A stretch of 64,000 nt of DNA from Streptomyces sp. NBC_01476. GTDB lineage: Bacteria > Actinomycetota > Actinomycetes > Streptomycetales > Streptomycetaceae. Numbering within the stretch: position 1 is the first letter of the stretch; each line of letters begins with the position of its first letter. The stretch covers positions 2,431,501 through 2,495,500 of the forward strand of contig NZ_CP109446.1 in NCBI RefSeq assembly GCF_036227265.1, read 5' to 3'. Below the pieces are notes generated by a model, which did not search any database, was not told where the DNA came from, and saw nothing but the letters and a program-made list of their open reading frames with translations. Made by a program: the position numbers and the translations under genes. Positions 23,222 through 32,713 of this stretch are shown here, one piece after another.

Positions 23222-25182
23222 GCGAGGGGGAGGGAAAACCGGCGGTGCAGCGGGGGCCGCGGCCGATGCCGGGGCCCGGGCGGTTCATGAGCGGCGGGCC
23301 GGTCGAGCGGTCGATGGACTTCCAGGGGTCGCTGAAGCGGCTGTTGCGGATGATGCGGCCGGACCGGTTCCTCCTGTACACGATGCTGGTGCTGGGCATC
23401 GTCAGCGTCGGCCTGTCGGTGACCGGACCGCGGATCCTCGGGCACGCCACCGACCTGATCTTCGCCGGGGTGATCGGCCGGCAGATCAGGGGCGGCTCCA
23501 AGGAGCAGGCCCTGGACTCGCTGCGAGCCCACGGCCAGGGCAAGATCGCCGACGTGGTGTCGGGCATCGACTTCACCCCCGGCCAGGGCATGGACTTCGA
23601 CGCCATCGGAAAGGTGCTGCTGCTCGCGCTCGGCGTCTACGTGGTCGCCGCGGTGCTCAGCGTCTTCCAGATGCGTACCGCCACCAAGGTCATCAACCGC
23701 GCTGTCTACCGGATGCGCAAGGACGTCGAGGCGAAGCTCTCCCGGCTGCCGCTGTCGTACTTCGACCAGCAACCGCGCGGCGAGGTGCTCAGCCGGGCCA
23801 CCAACGACATCGACAACATCGGCCAGACGATGCAGCAGACCATGGGCCAGCTGGTCAACTCGCTGCTCACCATCATCGGCGTGCTGGCGATGATGTTCTG
23901 GATCTCCTGGCTGCTCGCGCTGGTCGCGCTGGTGACCGTCCCGGTGACGCTGCTGGTGGCGACGAGGATCGGCAAGCGGGCCCAGCCGCAGTTCGTCCAG
24001 CAGTGGAAGACCACCGGGGCGCTCAACGCGCACATCGAGGAGATGTACACCGGTCACTCGCTGGTGAAGGTCTTCGGCCGGGCGAAGGAGTCCGCGGAGA
24101 TCTTCGAACGGGAGAACAGCGCGCTGTACCGGACAGGTTTCCGCGCCCAGTTCATCTCCGGCATGATCCAGCCGATGATGATGTTCATCGGCAACATCAA
24201 CTACGTGCTGGTCGCGGTGATCGGCGGCCTGCGGGTCGCCTCGGGCGCGCTGTCCATCGGTGACGTGCAGGCGTTCGTGCAGTACTCGCGGCAGTTCAGC
24301 CAGCCGCTGACGCAGGTCGCGAGCATGGCGAACCTGATCCAGTCCGGGGTCGCCTCGGCCGAGCGGGTCTTCGAACTCCTCGACGCCGGGGAGCAGTCGC
24401 CCGAGCCCACCGCGCTGGCCCGCCCGGCCGGGCTGCGGGGACGGGTGGCGCTGGAGAAGGTCGCCTTCCGCTACGACCCGGACCGGCCGCTCATCGACGA
24501 CCTGTCGCTGACGGTCGAGCCCGGCCACACGGTGGCGATCGTCGGCCCGACCGGCGCCGGCAAGACCACGCTGGTCAATCTGCTGATGCGGTTCTACGAG
24601 GTCTCCGGCGGCCGGATCACCCTGGACGGCACCGACGTCTCGGCGATCTCCCGGGAGGAGCTGCGGTCCTCGATAGGGATGGTGCTCCAGGACACCTGGC
24701 TCTTCGGCGGCACCATCGCCGAGAACATCGGGTACGGCCGGGAGGGCGCGAGCCGCGAGGACATCGAGGCGGCGGCGCGGGCGGCGCACGCGGACCGCTT
24801 CATCCGCACCCTGCCGGACGGGTACGACACGGTCATCGACGACGAGGGCAGCGGAGTCAGCGCGGGCGAGAAGCAGCTCATCACCATCGCCCGGGCGTTC
24901 CTGTCCGACCCGGTGATCCTGGTGCTGGACGAGGCGACCAGCTCCGTCGACACCCGCACCGAGGTGCTGATCCAGCGGGCGATGGCCAAGCTCAGCCACG
25001 GCCGGACCAGTTTCGTCATCGCGCACCGGCTGTCCACCATCCGCGACGCCGACGTCATCCTGGTGATGGAGTCCGGGTCGATCGTGGAGCAGGGCACGCA
25101 CGAGGAACTGCTGGCCGCGCAGGGGGCGTACGCGCGGCTGTACGCGGCGCAGTTCGCGCAGGCGGTGGTGGAGGTCGACTGA
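23218..25182 (+). CDS. ABC exporter half-transporter B (catalytically complete)
   Basis: A 654-residue partner of the preceding gene, translationally coupled by a 4-bp overlap. An N-terminal Gly/Pro-rich cytoplasmic extension of about 35 residues precedes the six-helix domain. A long extracytoplasmic loop of about 70 residues lies between helices 1 and 2 (IRGGSKEQALDSLRAHGQGK and onward). The ATPase has Walker A GPTGAGKTT, signature GVSAGEKQ and Walker B LVLDEATSSVD with the catalytic Glu. The pair is therefore a heterodimeric exporter with one consensus and one degenerate site. A perfect palindrome after the stop acts as a terminator against the convergent sigma gene. Confidence 0.92.
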   Translation: MSEGEGKPAVQRGPRPMPGPGRFMSGGPVERSMDFQGSLKRLLRMMRPDRFLLYTMLVLGIVSVGLSVTGPRILGHATDLIFAGVIGRQIRGGSKEQALDSLRAHGQGKIADVVSGIDFTPGQGMDFDAIGKVLLLALGVYVVAAVLSVFQMRTATKVINRAVYRMRKDVEAKLSRLPLSYFDQQPRGEVLSRATNDIDNIGQTMQQTMGQLVNSLLTIIGVLAMMFWISWLLALVALVTVPVTLLVATRIGKRAQPQFVQQWKTTGALNAHIEEMYTGHSLVKVFGRAKESAEIFERENSALYRTGFRAQFISGMIQPMMMFIGNINYVLVAVIGGLRVASGALSIGDVQAFVQYSRQFSQPLTQVASMANLIQSGVASAERVFELLDAGEQSPEPTALARPAGLRGRVALEKVAFRYDPDRPLIDDLSLTVEPGHTVAIVGPTGAGKTTLVNLLMRFYEVSGGRITLDGTDVSAISREELRSSIGMVLQDTWLFGGTIAENIGYGREGASREDIEAAARAAHADRFIRTLPDGYDTVIDDEGSGVSAGEKQLITIARAFLSDPVILVLDEATSSVDTRTEVLIQRAMAKLSHGRTSFVIAHRLSTIRDADVILVMESGSIVEQGTHEELLAAQGAYARLYAAQFAQAVVEVD

Positions 25183-25194
25183 GGACCGCCGCCG

Positions 25195-25220
25195 GGGTCC
25201 GGGGCGCGCGCCCCGGACCC
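25195..25220. terminator. Perfect 26-bp palindrome between convergent ABC and sigma genes
   Basis: GGGTCCGGGGCGC (25195-25207) is followed at once by its exact reverse complement (25208-25220). It lies 13 bp after the ABC stop and 18 bp before the sigma-factor stop on the other strand. It is self-complementary on both strands, so it is a natural bidirectional terminator without T-runs. Confidence 0.7.
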
Positions 25221-25238
25221 GGACGGGCCGGCCGGCGG

Positions 25239-26495
25239 TCAGTCGAGGTAGCCGCGCAACTGGTCGGCGAAGGCGTGGTCGCGGAGCTTGCTCAGCGTCT
25301 TGGACTCGATCTGGCGGATACGTTCCCGGGTGACCCCGAAGATCCGGCCGATCTCCTCCAGCGTGCGGGGCCGGCCGTCGGCGAGCCCGTACCGCAGCTG
25401 GACGACCTTGCGTTCGCGCTCACCGAGCGTGGAGAGCACCGCCTCCAGGTGTTCGCGCAGCAGAAGGAAGGCGGCGGACTCCACGGGCGAGGTGGCGTCG
25501 CCGTCCTCGATGAGGTCGCCGAGCGCGACGTCGTCCTCCTCGCCGACCGGCGCGTGCAGCGACACCGGCTCCTGGGCCAGCCGCAGCACCTCGCAGACCC
25601 GCTCCTCGGTCAGGTCGAGCTGGACCGCCACCTCTTCGGGGCTGGGCTCGTAACCGCGTTCCTGGAGCAGGCGGCGCTGGACCCGTACCACCCGGTTGAT
25701 CAGCTCGACCACGTGCACCGGGACGCGGATCGTACGGGCCTGGTCGGCGAGCGCGCGGGACATGGCCTGGCGGATCCACCAGGTGGCATAGGTGGAGAAC
25801 TTGTAGCCGCGGGCGTAGTCGAACTTCTCGACCGCGCGGATCAGGCCGAGGTTGCCCTCCTGGACCAGGTCGAGCATGGTCAGGCCGCGGCCGACGTAGC
25901 GTTTCGCCACCGAGACGACCAGCCGCAGGTTGGCCTCGATCAGGCGGCGTTTGGCCATCCGGCCGAGCACCACGAGCCGGTCGAGGTCGACGGCGAGCTG
26001 CGAGTCGTCCAGGTCGGGGAAGGCGGCCAGCTTCTCCTCGGCGAAGAGGCCGGCTTCGACCCGGCGGGCCAGGTCGACCTCCTCCTCGGCGGTGAGCAGC
26101 GGGATCCGGCCGATCTCCCGGAGGTACTGGCGGAAGAGGTCGGCCGACGGTCCTGCGGTCTCCGGGCGCGGGGGACTGACCGGCGGGGCGGTGTCGAGGA
26201 TGCCGAGGGTGCCGAGGGACTCGGGGATGCCGGTGCCGAGAGCGGCGAGGGCCTCGGGGGTGCCGAGAGCGGCGGCGGCCTCGGGGATCACGTCCTCGCC
26301 GGGGCCGTCCCCGGGCACCTCACCGGACAGGCCGGCCGGCTCGTCCGCGGCGTCCCGGCGCTCCCCCGGCACCCTGGGCGCGGCCGGGTCCCCGGGCTGC
26401 TCCGGCAGCGGCGGAGGCTCCATGGCGACCACCTCGGCCACGGCCGGCAACGTCGGATAATCGGTCTCTGCCTGGATCTGGCTTCGGGTCTGCAC
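25239..26495 (-). CDS. hrdA: Group 2 sigma-70 factor, HrdA-like
   Basis: Directs RNA polymerase to promoters similar to those of the principal sigma factor. The 418 residues start with an Ala/Pro/Glu-rich N-terminus that contains LGT-type repeats ([18 protein letters not shown]). Then come region 1.2 ([20 protein letters not shown]), region 2 ([39 protein letters not shown]), region 3, and region 4.2 ([20 protein letters not shown]). The GTG at 26495 is chosen because GGAGG lies 8 bp before it; an upstream in-frame ATG at 26627 has no such site. It sits just downstream of dnaG, where I recall hrdA in S. coelicolor. The group assignment is secure; the exact Hrd letter less so. Confidence 0.88.
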   Translation of the reverse strand: MQTRSQIQAETDYPTLPAVAEVVAMEPPPLPEQPGDPAAPRVPGERRDAADEPAGLSGEVPGDGPGEDVIPEAAAALGTPEALAALGTGIPESLGTLGILDTAPPVSPPRPETAGPSADLFRQYLREIGRIPLLTAEEEVDLARRVEAGLFAEEKLAAFPDLDDSQLAVDLDRLVVLGRMAKRRLIEANLRLVVSVAKRYVGRGLTMLDLVQEGNLGLIRAVEKFDYARGYKFSTYATWWIRQAMSRALADQARTIRVPVHVVELINRVVRVQRRLLQERGYEPSPEEVAVQLDLTEERVCEVLRLAQEPVSLHAPVGEEDDVALGDLIEDGDATSPVESAAFLLLREHLEAVLSTLGERERKVVQLRYGLADGRPRTLEEIGRIFGVTRERIRQIESKTLSKLRDHAFADQLRGYLD

Positions 26496-26764
26496 GGAAG
26501 CGACCTCCGCGGTGAGCGCGTCGATGGGCTCGGAGACGGGCTGGGGCCGAGCGGATCGTCGAAGCTGCGGGTAAGCCTGGCCCCCGGGCGCCGTCACCCA
26601 GTGTGGCCCACGACGCGCCTTCGCCACGAGGGGCGTGCGTGGCCTTTTTCACACCACGTCACCACACGCGTCCGCCTGGTGACCCGGTGCCGACCGGCGG
26701 CGCGGGCGGGACGGGCGGGACGGCGCCGCGACGGGCACGGCCGACCGCCCGTGGCAGCGGACCG

Positions 26765-28684
26765 TCAGAGACCTGCCGCGCCCTGCAGCCGCAGGCGCTG
26801 GCTGTACTGCTGGAGCGCCCACAGCTCGTCCCGGACCGCGATGGCCTCGGGGGCGTCCGCGCGGACGCCCTGGGCCCCGAGACGGGCCAGGGTGGCCTGG
26901 ACCTCGGCGGCCCGGCGGTCGACGGCGAGCATCCGGACGCGTACCAGCACCTCGCCCGCGTAGATCTCCGGCACCTTGTGCATCACCGGCTCGACCGCCA
27001 GCTCGGTCACCATCATCCGTACGGTGTCGTCCGGCGCCGCCTCGCGGACCCGGACCAGATAGTCGCCGTCGGCCCGCTCCACCCCGCCGGCCTCGGCGAT
27101 CACCCGGCGCACCGCGGCATAGGGCGGGCCGGTGAACTCGTCCTCGCCATAGGCGTCGAAAGCCGGCGAGACCAACTGCGGGTACTGCAGGGCCAGTTTC
27201 AGCAGCTCGCGCTCCACCCGGTGGGCGGGGCTGCGCAGGTCGAGGCGGGGGCCGCGAGGACCGGCCGGGGCGGCGGACCGGGTCTCGGGCGCGGCGCCGT
27301 ACCCCGGGCGGACCCGGCGGTCGCGCTCGGGGGCCTGGCCGGCCGCCCGGGCCCGCGACATCGCCCGTACCCGGCGGATGATCGACTGCTCCTCTGACTG
27401 GGTGGCCATGCCGGCCATGCCGACCAGCCGGATCGCGTAACGGTCGCGCAGCGCCTGGTTCTTGATCGCGGCGACCACCGGGACCGCCGCGTCCACCGCC
27501 GCCACCCGGCCCTCGTCGGTGTCCAGGTTGTAGCGGCTGACGATCGAGCGCAGGGCGAAGGCGAAGAGCGGGGTGCGGGCGTCCATCAGCCGCTGGACCG
27601 CCGCGTCGCCCTCGGCGAGCCGCAGTTCACAGGGGTCCATACCGCCCGGGGTGATCGCGATGGACGTCTCGGCGGCGAACTTCTGGTCGTCCTCGAACGC
27701 GCGCAGCGCCGCCTTCTGCCCGGCGTCGTCGCCGTCGAAGGTGAACACCACCTCGGCGGTGGAGTTGTCCATCAGCAGCCGGCGCAGGATCTTGATGTGC
27801 TCGCCGCCGAAGGCCGTGCCGCAGGTGGCGATCGCCGTGGTCACCCCGGCGAGGTGGCAGGCCATCACGTCGGTGTAGCCCTCGACCACCACCGCCCGGC
27901 CGGTCTTCGCGATCTCCTTCTTGGCCAGGTCGATCCCGTAGAGCACCTGGGACTTCTTGTAGAGCGGTGTCTCGGCGGTGTTGAAGTACTTCGGGCCCTG
28001 GTCGTCCTCACGGAGCTTGCGCGCGCCGAAGCCGATCACCTCGCCGGTGATGTCGCGGATCGGCCACATCAGCCGTCCCCGGAACCGGTCGATCACACCG
28101 CCGCGCCGGCTCTCCGAGGCCAGTCCGGAGACGATCAGCTCCCTGTCGGTGAAGCCCTTCCCGCGCAGGAACCGCACCAGGTGGTCCCAGCCGGCCGGTG
28201 AGTACCCGACGCTGAAGTGCTCGGCCGCGGCCTGGTCGAAGCCCCGCTCGGCGAGGAACTTCCGCCCGATCTCCGCCTCGGCCGAGCCCATCTGCTCCTG
28301 GTAGAAGAGCGCTGCGGCCCGGTGCGCCTCCACCAGCCGGATGCGCTCCCCCTGCTGCCGGCCGGGGACATGGCTGCCCTCTTCGTACCGCAGCGTGATC
28401 CCGGCCTGCCCGGCCAGCCGCTCCACCGCCTCGGTGAAGGTCAGGTGGTCCAGCTTCATCACGAAGGCGAGGGTGTCCCCGCCTTCACCGCATCCGAAGC
28501 AGTGGTAGAGGCCCTTGCTCGGACTGACCTGGAAGGAGGGGGACTTCTCGTCGTGGAAGGGGCACAGGCCCTTGAGGTTGCCGCCGCCGGCCGGGCGGAG
28601 ATGGAGGTATTCGGAGACGACGGAGTCGATCGGGACGGCGTCGCGTACCGCCCTTACGTCGTCGTCTCTGATCCTGCCTGCCAC
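26765..28684 (-). CDS. dnaG: DNA primase
   Basis: Synthesises RNA primers for replication forks. The 639 residues are standard. The N-terminal zinc-binding domain has Cys41-x2-His44 and Cys62-x2-Cys65 (CPFH ... CFGC). The catalytic core contains RGRLMWPIRDITGEVIGFGA and the Toprim acids in VVEGYTDVMA and FTFDGDDAGQKAA. The C-terminal third (from about 430) is the DnaB-interaction region, less conserved, with a Pro/Arg linker. The start is GTG 28684; TAGACT lies just 6 bp upstream on the coding strand, suggesting a leaderless transcript. It is divergent from the GH9 gene. Confidence 0.96.
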   Translation of the reverse strand: MAGRIRDDDVRAVRDAVPIDSVVSEYLHLRPAGGGNLKGLCPFHDEKSPSFQVSPSKGLYHCFGCGEGGDTLAFVMKLDHLTFTEAVERLAGQAGITLRYEEGSHVPGRQQGERIRLVEAHRAAALFYQEQMGSAEAEIGRKFLAERGFDQAAAEHFSVGYSPAGWDHLVRFLRGKGFTDRELIVSGLASESRRGGVIDRFRGRLMWPIRDITGEVIGFGARKLREDDQGPKYFNTAETPLYKKSQVLYGIDLAKKEIAKTGRAVVVEGYTDVMACHLAGVTTAIATCGTAFGGEHIKILRRLLMDNSTAEVVFTFDGDDAGQKAALRAFEDDQKFAAETSIAITPGGMDPCELRLAEGDAAVQRLMDARTPLFAFALRSIVSRYNLDTDEGRVAAVDAAVPVVAAIKNQALRDRYAIRLVGMAGMATQSEEQSIIRRVRAMSRARAAGQAPERDRRVRPGYGAAPETRSAAPAGPRGPRLDLRSPAHRVERELLKLALQYPQLVSPAFDAYGEDEFTGPPYAAVRRVIAEAGGVERADGDYLVRVREAAPDDTVRMMVTELAVEPVMHKVPEIYAGEVLVRVRMLAVDRRAAEVQATLARLGAQGVRADAPEAIAVRDELWALQQYSQRLRLQGAAGL

Positions 28685-28772
28685 AGGGGCAGTCTACGGC
28701 CCAGGTGGGACAGGCCGGTTCGGCCGGATGCATTGACCAAGGGGTGGGCAGCGGCTAGCTTTCGTCCAATCG

Positions 28773-28789
28773 TTAGGAACCTTTCCTAA
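28773..28789. promoter_or_regulatory. Palindrome TTAGGAA-CCT-TTCCTAA upstream of the cellulase
   Basis: Perfect 7-bp arms (28773-28779 and 28783-28789) around CCT, 27 bp before the GH9 start. From memory, TTAGGAA/TTCCTAA palindromes recur upstream of secreted hydrolase genes in Streptomyces. Position near the expected -10 or +1 region suggests a repressor site. The regulator is not identified here. Confidence 0.6.
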
Positions 28790-28815
28790 TGTGGGGAGCG
28801 AGGAGAGGCAGTCGC

Positions 28816-30762
28816 ATGCCGTTCCGTCGTAGCGCCGGCAGCAGGGCGAACCGCGGGGCCAGGGCCGTACTGACCGGGCTGACCGCCGCCGCCCTGCTGG
28901 CCGGCCTCTCGCTGACCGGCGGGGCGGGCCGCGCGGAGGCCGGCGAGGTCACCACCGCGGGGCTGGTCCGGGTCAATCAGGTCGGGTACGCCGGCGACGG
29001 CGCGAAGGAAGCCTTCCTGCTCGCCGGTTCGGCCGTGTCGGGGGCGGCCTGGCGGCTGGTGGACAGCCATGGGCGGGCGGTCGCGTCGGGGCGGACCACG
29101 GCGAGCCTGGGGACGTGGAACACCGCGTACCGGGCCGTCTACCTGATCGACTTCAGCGCGGTACGGACCCCGGGCACCTACCACCTGGTGGTCAGCGGCG
29201 CCGCCACCGGCACCTCCCCGCGGTTCACCATCGGCTCCCCCGCCGAGGTGTCCGGGAAGCCGGCCGCCGACGCCACCGCCTTCTTCCAGGCCCAGCGGGA
29301 CGGCGCGGACACGATCCCCGGGCAGTTGCGGCGCGAACCGTCGCACCTGAACGACGCCAGGGCATCGGTCTACGCCTGGCCGTCCTTCACCGATCCGGAC
29401 AGCGACACGATCACCGCCGCGCCGCGGAAGCTCGGCGGGCCGGTGGACGTCTCGGGCGGCTGGTTCGACGCGGGCGACTACCTGAAGTTCACCGAGACCA
29501 CCTCGTACGCCGTCGCGGCGCTCCAGATCGCCGCGCTGCGCACCGGCGCCGGCCCGAAGTCCGCGCTGGGCGAGGAGGCGCAGCACGGTCTGGACTGGCT
29601 GGACAAGATGTGGGACGAGAAGACCCGCACCCTCTACATCCAGGTCGGCATCGGCTCGGGCACCGAGGACGGCAGCGTCGTCGGCGACCACGACGTGTGG
29701 CGGCTGCCGGAACTCGACGACACCGACAGCGCCGATCCGCTGCTGCGGAACCGTCCGGTCTTCCGGGCCGCCGCCCCCGGCTCGCTGATCAGCCCCAACC
29801 AGGCCGGGCGGCTCGCCGCCGACTTCGCGCTGGCCGCGCAGCGGTTCGCTGCGAGCGACCGGACCAGGGCCCGCGGCTATCTGGCGACGGCCGCGCAGAT
29901 CTACGGCCTGGCCGACACCCGGCCTGGGCAGCTCGTCACCACCGTCCCGTACGGCTACTACCCGGAGACCAGCTGGCAGGACGACCTGGCCTTCGGCGGC
30001 GCCGAACTGGCCCTCGCGGCCCAGCGGCTGGGCGACCACCGGGCCTCGGCCTGGCTGGCACAGGCGGCGGGCTGGGCGAAGGGCCACCAGCGCGAGGACG
30101 GCGCGGACACCCTCAACATGTACGACACCAGCGCGCTCGCCGACCTCGATCTGGCCCGCGCGGTGAAGGCGGCGGGCAAGCCGAAGGGCCTGGCGGTGTC
30201 GTACGGCGGGCTGATCGGCTTCGTGCGGGGGCAGCTGGACACCGGGCGGGACCGGGCGGCGGCCGATCCCTTCCACGCGGGCGCCGTCTACGACGACTTC
30301 GACGCGGACTCGCACACGATGGGTCTGGCGGCGACCGTGCGGCTGTACCAGGCGGTGACCGGCGACAGCTCGTACGACCGGTTCGGTACGCAGCAGCTCG
30401 ACTGGCTGCTGGGCGCGAACGCCTGGGGCACGTCCTTCATGGTCGGCGAGGGCAGCACCTTCCCGGAGTGCACCGCTGGCGAGCTGGGCAACCTCGCGGG
30501 CAGCCTGAACGGGAAGCGGCCGCTGGAAGTGGGCGCGATCGTCAACGGGCCCAACGGCTCCGGGCAGTTCGCCGACGGCCTCGGCGACTACCTGGACGGG
30601 ATGCGGCCCTGCCCGCCGGCCGGGGACCCGTTCGGCGCCTTCACCGGCCACGGCAGCACCTACGTGGACGACGTCAGGTCCTGGCAGAGCTCGGAGCCGG
30701 CGCTGGACATGGACGCGTCGGGCCTGCTGGCCTTCGCGCTGAGCCGGGGGTACCGGAGTTAG
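28816..30762 (+). CDS. Secreted GH9 endoglucanase/cellulase
   Basis: Hydrolyses beta-1,4-glucans such as cellulose by inversion. The 648 residues begin with a signal peptide (RAVLTGLTAAALLAGLSLTG, cleavage near RAEAGEV). An Ig-like CelD N-terminal domain follows (about 50-140, VRVNQVGYAG), then the (alpha/alpha)6 catalytic domain. The nucleophile-activating aspartates lie in GGWFDAGDYLKF (Asp 218, Asp 221), and the general acid is probably Glu 627 in SSEPALDMDA. No carbohydrate-binding module or linker is present, so it is a minimal theme-B GH9 enzyme. ATG 28816 has GAGGAGAGG upstream. A palindrome in its promoter suggests regulated expression. The stop codon overlaps the convergent GNAT gene. 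Confidence 0.9.
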   Translation: MPFRRSAGSRANRGARAVLTGLTAAALLAGLSLTGGAGRAEAGEVTTAGLVRVNQVGYAGDGAKEAFLLAGSAVSGAAWRLVDSHGRAVASGRTTASLGTWNTAYRAVYLIDFSAVRTPGTYHLVVSGAATGTSPRFTIGSPAEVSGKPAADATAFFQAQRDGADTIPGQLRREPSHLNDARASVYAWPSFTDPDSDTITAAPRKLGGPVDVSGGWFDAGDYLKFTETTSYAVAALQIAALRTGAGPKSALGEEAQHGLDWLDKMWDEKTRTLYIQVGIGSGTEDGSVVGDHDVWRLPELDDTDSADPLLRNRPVFRAAAPGSLISPNQAGRLAADFALAAQRFAASDRTRARGYLATAAQIYGLADTRPGQLVTTVPYGYYPETSWQDDLAFGGAELALAAQRLGDHRASAWLAQAAGWAKGHQREDGADTLNMYDTSALADLDLARAVKAAGKPKGLAVSYGGLIGFVRGQLDTGRDRAAADPFHAGAVYDDFDADSHTMGLAATVRLYQAVTGDSSYDRFGTQQLDWLLGANAWGTSFMVGEGSTFPECTAGELGNLAGSLNGKRPLEVGAIVNGPNGSGQFADGLGDYLDGMRPCPPAGDPFGAFTGHGSTYVDDVRSWQSSEPALDMDASGLLAFALSRGYRS

Positions 30763-31202
30763 CGGTCGAGGTCCTTGGTGACGAAGACGTAGTGCGGGCC
30801 GCTCGGCTGGATGCTGAACTCCTCGCCGGTCGCGGTGAAGCCCAGGTGCTCGTAGAAGCCGGTGGCGGAGACGCGGCCGTTGCACCAGCCGAGTGCGGCG
30901 CCGCGGGCGGCGGCCTCGCGCAGGCCGGCGTTGAGGGCGGCGGCGCCGAAGCCCTGGCCGCGGACCTCGGGTGAGCTGCCCATGCCGCGGAAGCGGTAGG
31001 CGAGGGCGGTGTCGCCGGGCAGCGGGTCGGGGAAGAAGGTCACACAGCCCTTGACCGCTCCGGCGTCGTCGTACACCGCTATGTGGAAGGTGTCGCCGCG
31101 CGAGTCCTCCGGATAGACGGCGGTCTCGCGCGGCATCCCGGTGCGCAGCACCGCCCACCGCAGGGCGAAGATCTCCTCGACGGGTACGACGGCGGTCCGC
31201 AT
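30759..31202 (-). CDS. GNAT-family N-acetyltransferase
   Basis: Transfers an acetyl group from acetyl-CoA to an unknown amine. The 147 residues contain the acetyl-CoA motif A region GMGSSPEVRGQGFGAAALNA (about residues 75-94, with R-x2-G-x-G), and VSATGFYEHLGFTATGEEF (motif B: YxxLGF). ATG 31202 is preceded by AAGGA; a longer frame upstream would overlap the flavoprotein gene. It follows that gene by 17 bp and is probably co-transcribed. Its stop overlaps the GH9 stop on the other strand, leaving no room for a terminator. Confidence 0.88.
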   Translation of the reverse strand: MRTAVVPVEEIFALRWAVLRTGMPRETAVYPEDSRGDTFHIAVYDDAGAVKGCVTFFPDPLPGDTALAYRFRGMGSSPEVRGQGFGAAALNAGLREAAARGAALGWCNGRVSATGFYEHLGFTATGEEFSIQPSGPHYVFVTKDLDR

Positions 31203-31219
31203 GGGGGTGTCCTTCCTGG

Positions 31220-32482
31220 TCAGTCCAGGAGAGAGGCTAGCGCGACCGAGGGATCGGCCAGGGCGTCGGGGTCCACCGGGCGCCCGGAGCGGATCAGCTG
31301 CTGGATCGCCTCGGTGACGTCCCACACATTGACGTTCATCCCGGCCAGCACCCGGCCGTCGCGCAGCCAGAAGGCGATGAACTGCCGCTTTCCGACGTCC
31401 CCGCGGCAGACCACCTGGTCGTAGCCGCCCGGGGCGGCGTGCCCGGAGAACTCCATGCCGAGGTCGTACTGGTCGGAGAAGAAGTACGGAATCCTGTCGT
31501 ACGCCACCTCCTGGCCGAGCATGGCGCGGGCGGCGGCCGGGCCGCCGTTGAGGGCGTTCGCCCAGTGCTCGACGCGCAGCCTCTCCCCCAGCAGCGGGTG
31601 CTCGGCGTTGGCCACGTCACCGGCGGCGTAGATGTCGGGGTCGGAGGTGCGCAGCGACGCGTCGACCGCGATGCCGCCGCCCTGGGACCTGTCGGCCAGC
31701 GTCAGTCCTGCGGACTCGGCGAGCGCGGTACGCGGCGCGGCGCCGATCGCGGCGAGCACGTCGTGGGCCGGGTGCTCCTCGCCGTCGTCGGTGATCGCGG
31801 CCAGCACCATGCCGTCCTGGCCGGTGATCTCGGTGAGCCTGCGGCCGAACTGGAAGCGGACGCCGTGCTCGGCGTGCAGATCGGTGAAGACCGACCCCAG
31901 CTCCGGGCCGAGCACCGCGTGCAGGGGCGTCGGGGAGGGCTCGACGATGGTCACCTCGGCGCCGTAACCGCGGGCGGCGGCGGCCACCTCCAGGCCGATC
32001 CAGCCGCCCCCGGCGATCACCAGGTGGCCGTTCTCCCGGCCGAGGTTGGTCAGCACGTTCTTCAGCCGGTCGGCGTGCGCGAGGCGGCGCAGGTGGTGCA
32101 CGCCGGCCAGGTCGGTGCCGGGGATGTCCAGCCGGCGCGGCTCGGCACCGGTGGCGAGCAGCAGCTTGTCGTACTGCAGCGTGGTGCCGTCGCCGAGGGT
32201 GACGGTGTGCGCGGCGCGGTCCAGGTGCACCACCGGCTGGCCGAGGTGCAGCTCGACGTCGTGCTCGGCGTACCAGCCGGTCTGCTGGACGAAGACGGCG
32301 TCCCGCTCGGAGCCGCCGGTGAGATAGCCCTTGGAGAGCAGTGGGCGTTCGTAGGGGTGGTCGCGTTCGTCGCCGATCAGTATCACCCGGCCGGTGAATC
32401 CCTCGGACCGGAGCGTCTCCGCGGCCTTCGCCCCGGCGAGCCCCGCTCCGACGATCACGAAGGTCTGGTGTGCGTCCACCAC
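31220..32482 (-). CDS. FAD-dependent pyridine nucleotide-disulfide oxidoreductase (ferredoxin reductase type)
   Basis: Probably moves electrons from NAD(P)H to a ferredoxin. The 420 residues contain FAD-binding GAGLAGAKAAETL at the N-terminus, HPYERPLLSKGYL (a ferredoxin/rubredoxin reductase motif), the NAD-binding AGGGWIGLEVAAAARGYG at about 158, DIYAAGDVAN at about 288, and a C-terminal reductase domain (ending about 405) with EFSGHA. GTG 32482 is taken as start. No ferredoxin or P450 gene lies beside it, so its partner is elsewhere. The dgt-flavoprotein-GNAT order on the minus strand suggests a core neighbourhood near dnaG. Confidence 0.88.
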   Translation of the reverse strand: MVDAHQTFVIVGAGLAGAKAAETLRSEGFTGRVILIGDERDHPYERPLLSKGYLTGGSERDAVFVQQTGWYAEHDVELHLGQPVVHLDRAAHTVTLGDGTTLQYDKLLLATGAEPRRLDIPGTDLAGVHHLRRLAHADRLKNVLTNLGRENGHLVIAGGGWIGLEVAAAARGYGAEVTIVEPSPTPLHAVLGPELGSVFTDLHAEHGVRFQFGRRLTEITGQDGMVLAAITDDGEEHPAHDVLAAIGAAPRTALAESAGLTLADRSQGGGIAVDASLRTSDPDIYAAGDVANAEHPLLGERLRVEHWANALNGGPAAARAMLGQEVAYDRIPYFFSDQYDLGMEFSGHAAPGGYDQVVCRGDVGKRQFIAFWLRDGRVLAGMNVNVWDVTEAIQQLIRSGRPVDPDALADPSVALASLLD

Positions 32483-32713
32483 TGTGCGCCTCCCCTGCCG
32501 GTTTTTGCCGGTCGTTCGTTACACGCGAGCGTCCCGCACGTCAGGTCCGTCCGGAAGAGCGCCGCGCCGTTCCGTTTGTGCGCCGTTCATATGCCGCAAG
32601 CGCTGTGTCCAGTTCAGCGGAGCACCGCGGACGGGTCGCGTGGGCACCCGGTGATCATCGCATCCCGCCCGGCGGGCACCGAAACCGCCGGGGCGCAAGA
32701 GGCGTGCGTGACT

